NCBI GenBank assembly: GCA_039820545.1
Contig: JBCBPW010000016.1
Span: forward strand, 29,390-93,389
Direction of reading: 5' to 3'
Source: JALEFZ01 sp039820545
GTDB lineage: Bacteria; Bacteroidota; Bacteroidia; J057
DNA: 64,000 bases
Below the pieces are notes generated by a model. The model had not been told where the DNA came from. It was given only the letters and a program-made list of their open reading frames with translations, and did no database searches. The number at the start of each line of letters is the position of its first letter. The stretch's first letter is position 1. The position numbers and the translations under genes were made by a program. Below, in pieces: positions 59,666 through 64,000 of this stretch.

Positions 59666-60568
59666 GTGTTAAAAATAGCCTGGTCTCCCTTATATAAACA
59701 CCCCTTGCCTGAAGGTCATCGTTTCCCTATGGAAAAATATGACCTAATCCCCGAGCAACTCATCTATGAAGGGACTATCTCGGAATCCAACCTGTACTGC
59801 CCAGAAACGATTGGCATAGACACCATCCTCCTCACACATTTACCTGAGTATTGGGAAAAATTGGACAAAGGAACCATCTCTGCAAAAGAAGCTCGCCGTA
59901 CAGGCTTCCCCTTTTCTAAGCAATTGGTCCAACGCGCCGTCACAATCCCCAAAGGGACCATCCAAAACGCTCTATATGCCATGCAATATGGTGTTGCTAT
60001 CAATGGAGCAGGTGGGACACACCATGCATTCACAGATCATGGAGAGGGATTTTGCTTGCTCAATGACATCGCGATAGCTGCCAACTGGCTGCTGGACCAA
60101 GGCCAGATTCAAAAGGCACTCGTCGTAGACTTGGATGTACATCAAGGAAATGGAACAGCTGAGATCTTTCGAGATCAACCCAAAGTATTTACTTTTAGCA
60201 TGCATGGGCAGGCAAATTATCCCTATCGGAAGCAAATATCTGATCTCGACATAGGGTGTCCTACAGGTATGGGAGACAAAGCTTATTTAGATATTTTGTA
60301 CAATAAACTCCCCTACTTAATCGACTTAGTAGAACCAGATGTCATATTTTACCTCTCAGGGGTTGATGTGCTGGAAACAGATAAATTAGGCAAACTTTCA
60401 CTTAGTAGAGCAGGTTGTAAAAGAAGAGATGAGTATGTGATTTCTACAGCCAAGAAAGAGGGCATTCCCCTTGTCATATCGTTAGGAGGAGGTTATTCTC
60501 CAATGCTTATAGACATAGTTGAAGCACATTGCAATACATTTCGACTTGCACAGGAAATCTATTTTTAG
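59666..60568 (+). CDS. Histone deacetylase-like (AcuC/Hda1 family) zinc hydrolase, GTG start
   Basis: The 300-residue product starts at GTG 59666. The arginase/deacetylase fold motifs are present: GGTHHAF with H119 and H120, the zinc ligands in VDLDVHQGNGT (D155, D157, H159) and a further Asp in SGVDVLETDKLG. Bacterial members remove acyl groups from lysine or from small amines such as polyamines. It is preceded by a region without clear SD and followed by an intergenic hairpin of weak form (GCCAAAA/TTTTGGC near 60568-60590). Confidence 0.92.
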   Translation: MLKIAWSPLYKHPLPEGHRFPMEKYDLIPEQLIYEGTISESNLYCPETIGIDTILLTHLPEYWEKLDKGTISAKEARRTGFPFSKQLVQRAVTIPKGTIQNALYAMQYGVAINGAGGTHHAFTDHGEGFCLLNDIAIAANWLLDQGQIQKALVVDLDVHQGNGTAEIFRDQPKVFTFSMHGQANYPYRKQISDLDIGCPTGMGDKAYLDILYNKLPYLIDLVEPDVIFYLSGVDVLETDKLGKLSLSRAGCKRRDEYVISTAKKEGIPLVISLGGGYSPMLIDIVEAHCNTFRLAQEIYF

Positions 60569-60716
60569 CCAAAAAAACATGTATTTTGGCGACTGATCTA
60601 TGACTTTTATCAGCCATAGACTTTCATTTCAACTTTATATTCATATTTGAATCTTTGGTTAAGGCAGTATTGTTTTGTCTGTATAAAAGAATCAAACATT
60701 AACAAGAATTTGATTT

Positions 60717-61310
60717 ATGCAAAGAATATTTTTGATCATCATCGCTTTGGTTTTCGTCATGGGAGGATGCTCCTATATCTCTAGCCAGAACAAAATGGTC
60801 GAACTCCAAGAAAACGTGCAATCTCAATGGGGTGACGTAGAGGTTGTATATAATCGACGCGCCAACTTGATCCCTAATCTGGTCGAGACAGCCAAAGCTG
60901 CGGCAGAAAACGAAAAAGAAGTTTTTGCAAACATTTCTTCCGCACGTGCAGCCATCGGAGGAATGAATATCACACCTGAGCTGATCAACGATCCAGCAGC
61001 ATTTGAAAAATTTCAAGCGGCTCAAGGACAACTTAGCTCAGCGATTTCTCGACTACTAGTTGTACAGGAAAACTATCCTGAACTCAAATCCAACCAGCAG
61101 TTTCAGCAACTGGCGACTCAGCTAGAAGGAACCGAAAATCGAATCGCTGTAGAGCAGCAGAAATTCAATGAAGCAGCAAGAGCTTACAATACCTACATCA
61201 AGAAGTTCCCAGGGAGTATCTGGGCAGGTATTGGAGGGTTTGATGACATCTCCTACTTTAAAGCTCAACAAGGAGCGGATGTAGCTCCCCAAGTAGATTT
61301 TTCAAATTAA
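60717..61310 (+). CDS. lemA: LemA family protein
   Basis: The 197-residue product has a signal-like N-terminus with a potential lipobox Cys18 (VMGGCS), then the LemA alpha-helical bundle: QWGDVEVVYNRRANLIPNLV (about 41-60) and the later long helices with LSSAISRLL and AYNTYIKKFP. LemA proteins are membrane-anchored and of unknown biochemical role. It is followed by two TPM-domain genes on the same strand, a conserved arrangement in many bacteria. Confidence 0.93.
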   Translation: MQRIFLIIIALVFVMGGCSYISSQNKMVELQENVQSQWGDVEVVYNRRANLIPNLVETAKAAAENEKEVFANISSARAAIGGMNITPELINDPAAFEKFQAAQGQLSSAISRLLVVQENYPELKSNQQFQQLATQLEGTENRIAVEQQKFNEAARAYNTYIKKFPGSIWAGIGGFDDISYFKAQQGADVAPQVDFSN

Positions 61311-61394
61311 TCATGAAAGCCAAGGATAGGATATGGGTAAATTTTTCATTCTCCCTACTTATTCTTGGCTCTCTACTCTCATAGTATCTATCAT

Positions 61395-61844
61395 ATGAGT
61401 TGGTTTCAATCTGCAGCTTCCACCTTTTTCACAGATGAAGAAGGGCATCAAATTGTATCTGCAATTCAGGAAGCGGAAAAAAATACCTCTGGGGAGATCC
61501 GTCTCCACTTAGCCAGTAAATCTAAGGAAGATCCTTTGACCGAAGCGTGGAAAATGTTTGGCAAGTTGCAGATGCACAAGACAGCACAACGCAATGGTAT
61601 CCTGATTTATCTGTCTGTAAAGGACCATAAGTTCTCGATTGTTGCAGACAAAGGGATCAATGAAGTCGTTCCCGCGGGATTTTGGGAGGACATCGTCAAG
61701 ACCATGGGAGGACTATTTAAAAAGAAGGAATTTGTAGAGGGTTTGCAGCAAGGCATACAACTGATAGGTGAAAAGCTGAAGGAATTTTTTCCCTATCAGG
61801 CGGATGATGAAAATGAGTTACCCGATGAGATTTCCTTTAGTTAA
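61395..61844 (+). CDS. Short TPM-domain protein
   Basis: This product has 149 residues from the ATG at 61395 (MSWFQSAAS). A TPM domain is recognisable from SGEIRLHLASK, NGILIYLSVKDHKFSIVADKGI and GLQQGIQLIGEKL. There is no signal peptide and no Gly-rich tail, so it looks cytoplasmic or membrane-peripheral. It is 84 bp downstream of lemA and 12 bp before the long TPM gene. Confidence 0.87.
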   Translation: MSWFQSAASTFFTDEEGHQIVSAIQEAEKNTSGEIRLHLASKSKEDPLTEAWKMFGKLQMHKTAQRNGILIYLSVKDHKFSIVADKGINEVVPAGFWEDIVKTMGGLFKKKEFVEGLQQGIQLIGEKLKEFFPYQADDENELPDEISFS

Positions 61845-61856
61845 TGAAATATTGAA

Positions 61857-62678
61857 ATGAAGGCATACATCACATATTGGGGAAAGATTCTTTTGCTCCT
61901 GGTATTTACAGGAAGCCTCGGATCATTTTCCCAAGCACAAAATATTCCAACCCAGCAGGGTTTTGTCAATGACTACAAGGGACTTCTTTCTCCTAGCCAG
62001 AAACAGGAGCTCGAATTTACCCTTGCCAACTTCGCACAGAATACCTCCAATGAGATTGCCATCCTCATTTCGGATCTTCCCCAAGATGCGGAATTGCGCA
62101 ACTACTCTTATCAGGTAGCACGTACTTGGGGAGTCGGTGGAGTGGAAGAGAACAATGGCGTGCTCCTGGCTGTGTATATGAACGTACGCAAGTTTGACAT
62201 CGAGGTAGGCTACGGTCTGGAGCCTGTAATCCCTGATATCCTTGCTTACAACGTCATCCAGCAGGACTTATCACTTGCATTCAAGCAGGGGCAGTACTTT
62301 GAGGGATTGAAAAGTGCGACAGATGTCCTGATGAAGGCAGCACAGGAAGAGTTTGACGAGGCAAGTCGCCAGCAGTACTATCAGCAGAATCGAAGACGAA
62401 GAAGTCAGGGAGAGGAAGGCGGTATCGGGACATTGATTGTGCCACTGATCATCATTATTTTATTTGTGATCCTTTCTCGCAGAGGCGGCGGTGGTCGCGG
62501 AGGTAGAGGTGGTGGATATGGTGGTGGCGGCTGGTACTGGGGACCGACGATCTTTGGCGGCGGCTATGGTGGTGGCGGAGGAGGAGACTTCGGCGGTGGT
62601 TTTGGCGGAGGCGGTGGTGGCTTCGGTGGATTTGGCGGAGGCGACTTCGGCGGTGGCGGTGCGATGGGCGACTGGTAA
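61857..62678 (+). CDS. TPM-domain membrane protein with Gly-rich C-terminus
   Basis: The 273-residue product has a signal peptide (about 1-27), a TPM domain (about 38-160: NEIAILISDLP, NGVLLAVYMNVRKFDIEVGYGLE), a membrane helix (about 195-209) and a Gly-rich tail to the end (about 210-273, units of GGG with Phe, Tyr and Trp). This layout (TPM, helix, Gly-rich tail) is common in the family and in DUF2207-like relatives; some TPM proteins are acid phosphatases. The tail is followed by a terminator hairpin. Confidence 0.9.
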   Translation: MKAYITYWGKILLLLVFTGSLGSFSQAQNIPTQQGFVNDYKGLLSPSQKQELEFTLANFAQNTSNEIAILISDLPQDAELRNYSYQVARTWGVGGVEENNGVLLAVYMNVRKFDIEVGYGLEPVIPDILAYNVIQQDLSLAFKQGQYFEGLKSATDVLMKAAQEEFDEASRQQYYQQNRRRRSQGEEGGIGTLIVPLIIIILFVILSRRGGGGRGGRGGGYGGGGWYWGPTIFGGGYGGGGGGDFGGGFGGGGGGFGGFGGGDFGGGGAMGDW

Positions 62679-62747
62679 GGTTAATGGTTAAGTTTTGGAT
62701 TTGGTGAATTTTTGAATCGTCATTAGTCACTGAATAAGTATAATACA

Positions 62748-62784
62748 ATCCCCTACTCTATGTTGTGAGTAGGGGATATTTTTA
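62748..62784 (+). terminator. Intrinsic terminator of the lemA-TPM unit
   Basis: An 11-bp perfect stem (ATCCCCTACTC at 62748-62758, GAGTAGGGGAT at 62767-62777) with an 8-nt loop is followed by ATTTTTA. It lies 69 bp past the stop codon. Confidence 0.9.
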
Positions 62785-62812
62785 TTCGTAATCCTTCATA
62801 ACTATAATTCAA

Positions 62813-64000
62813 CTATCGGAGAAATACCTTTTCTCGTTGGTGGAACTCTGCCCCTTTGATAGAGAGGATGTAAAGACCAGAGGCAAGATGACGTACATCT
62901 AGCCGTTGCTCGACATCGATGAGGCGCTGACGGAAGACTTCCTTACCGTTGAGATTTACTAAGGTACAGGTGATTCCCTCTTGGCGCTGGGTGTAGCTGA
63001 TGCCATAGCCTGACCAGTGAATGACACGATCTTGGACTGTGACAGTAGAGGGTGCGGTGCGGAGAGGACTGCCATTGCAAGCCGAACCCAAAGGATCCAC
63101 TCCATCATCGAAATCAAAGGTTTCGTAAGGACTCACACCACAAATATTTCCAGCACGCACGCTTAGAGAAAAGTCACCTGCATACGATGGCGTTTGGAAC
63201 GTTAAGTTAGTCGTATTCGATGAGCCTAGTATTTGTACACCCGTTGCCTGCCAGCTATAGTTGAGGTCTTGAATCAATACTGGATTCGCTACAAATACTT
63301 CATCAGGACAGGCAGTTTGGGCCGTATTATCCCAAAAATTGCCCTGGATCGCAATCTCTGTAGGCGGATCAGGAACCCTCAGCGTGCGATTGACTGCACA
63401 TCCACCTGCTGGTGTCACAATGTTTACACTGATTTCAATCGGATTGATGGCCGTACAATTGGAAGGATCAAAGACTATAGAATTTTTATTGGGGCCCGAC
63501 TCTATAATATTTCCATCTGCTAGCCAAGTGTAGCTACAAACTTGAGAGACGTCGCCCGATATGGAATAGTTAATCGTACTTTGTGTTTCGTCTCCCGTTA
63601 TGGCAAAATTATAATCTCCACACTGGGATTGATTGCTTTTATCTTTTCCAACCCCTGTAACATAATAAATCGCAGTCAACTCTGAAAGATCCAATTCCTT
63701 CCAACCAAATTCTGCACTATCAGGCCAACTATCTTTATATCCCCACTTGCAACCGTCTCCTTCGTAAATGAATACACAGTGACTTGTTTGGCCTTCCCAG
63801 TTATCGAACATCGCAATACACCCATAACCATTCTTAAGTAAGTGCATCATAGTTTTTGACTTTTGGGAACTACTGTAATTATTATCCTTGAAATTTATAT
63901 ATTTTAAACTTTCCCCCAGATTCTCATCGGGATTGGGGCCATCAATAAATGTTCGCAACTCACTTTGTAGAGGTAAATTAGCTGGGTATGCTGGAACATT
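62813..64000 (-). CDS. Secreted C39/papain-like protease candidate with T9SS sorting domain (5' end outside window)
   Basis: The reading frame runs from the stop at 62813 to the right edge without an upstream stop, so the N-terminus is missing. The visible part starts in a peptidase-like segment (residues including GYGCIAMF, TSHCVFIYEG and WGYKDSWPD), which could supply the His and Asp/Asn of a papain/C39-like triad; the nucleophile would lie outside the window. Three Ig/PKD-like beta domains follow, then a type A T9SS sorting domain at the C-terminus (LVNLNGKEV, DVRHLASGLYILSI). It would be secreted by type IX secretion. Protease assignment is tentative. Confidence 0.6.
   Translation of the reverse strand, partial: NVPAYPANLPLQSELRTFIDGPNPDENLGESLKYINFKDNNYSSSQKSKTMMHLLKNGYGCIAMFDNWEGQTSHCVFIYEGDGCKWGYKDSWPDSAEFGWKELDLSELTAIYYVTGVGKDKSNQSQCGDYNFAITGDETQSTINYSISGDVSQVCSYTWLADGNIIESGPNKNSIVFDPSNCTAINPIEISVNIVTPAGGCAVNRTLRVPDPPTEIAIQGNFWDNTAQTACPDEVFVANPVLIQDLNYSWQATGVQILGSSNTTNLTFQTPSYAGDFSLSVRAGNICGVSPYETFDFDDGVDPLGSACNGSPLRTAPSTVTVQDRVIHWSGYGISYTQRQEGITCTLVNLNGKEVFRQRLIDVEQRLDVRHLASGLYILSIKGAEFHQREKVFLR

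Noticed and set aside
62490..62680. GGC-rich low-complexity DNA as repeat or CRISPR-like array
   Set aside because: It codes the Gly-rich tail common in TPM-domain proteins; there are no spaced identical repeats.

Overview
The window looks like chromosomal DNA of a Bacteroidota bacterium, probably of the Saprospiria/Cytophagia type. Signs are two TonB-dependent receptors with N-terminal carboxypeptidase-like domains, two secreted proteins with type IX secretion (T9SS) C-terminal sorting domains, a DUF3276/PUR-family nucleic-acid-binding protein, DUF5723, DUF2807 and DUF2064 family members, few clear Shine-Dalgarno sequences, and at least one promoter with the Bacteroidota -7 motif TAnnTTTG. 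The class-level placement is an inference. I see no rRNA, tRNA, CRISPR array, insertion sequence or prophage.

Left part (0.5-10.7 kb, all + strand): a DUF5723 outer-membrane protein, then five tandem secreted or anchored paralogues related to the phosphodiester glycosidase (NAGPA-like, PF09992/DUF2233) family. The first two are strongly diverged. They are followed by two unrecognised exported proteins, a LamG-VWA protein and a YfcE-type metallophosphoesterase. This is the most unusual locus in the window. From 14.2 kb back to 10.7 kb on the minus strand lies a packed run: glycerate kinase, a Met/His-rich lipoprotein, a Sco-type copper chaperone, a cytochrome c and an ECH1-like crotonase. It suggests copper delivery and respiratory functions next to carbon metabolism.

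Middle part (14.3-41 kb): an amidase_3 hydrolase, an Nfu iron-sulfur protein, an orphan ABC ATPase, an Oar-like TonB receptor, a DUF2064 transferase without an ATG start, recN, dihydrolipoyl dehydrogenase, cytidine deaminase, a membrane protein, an Na+/solute symporter translationally coupled to an acyl-CoA ligase, a PHB-depolymerase-type esterase, a second TonB receptor, a FabG plus an atypical FabH-like enzyme, pncC and manA. Most are housekeeping or peripheral metabolic genes.

Right part (41.7-64 kb): a PIG-L deacetylase, a 53-residue membrane protein overlapping an SSS symporter (a probable operon), a convergent Nmad3 (nucleotide-modification-associated) protein, a DUF3276 protein, T9SS cargo, a BioD-like/DRTGG protein with a FAD oxidoreductase, gamma-glutamyltransferase, an FKBP lipoprotein carrying a five-residue (xxxDT) repeat insert, an oxidoreductase, threonine aldolase, DUF2807, an HDAC-like deacetylase, a lemA-TPM-TPM operon, and a T9SS-secreted protein cut by the right edge. 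Several intrinsic terminators separate these units. Where an internal ATG fits a signal peptide or domain start better than the longest reading frame, coordinates below use the internal start.
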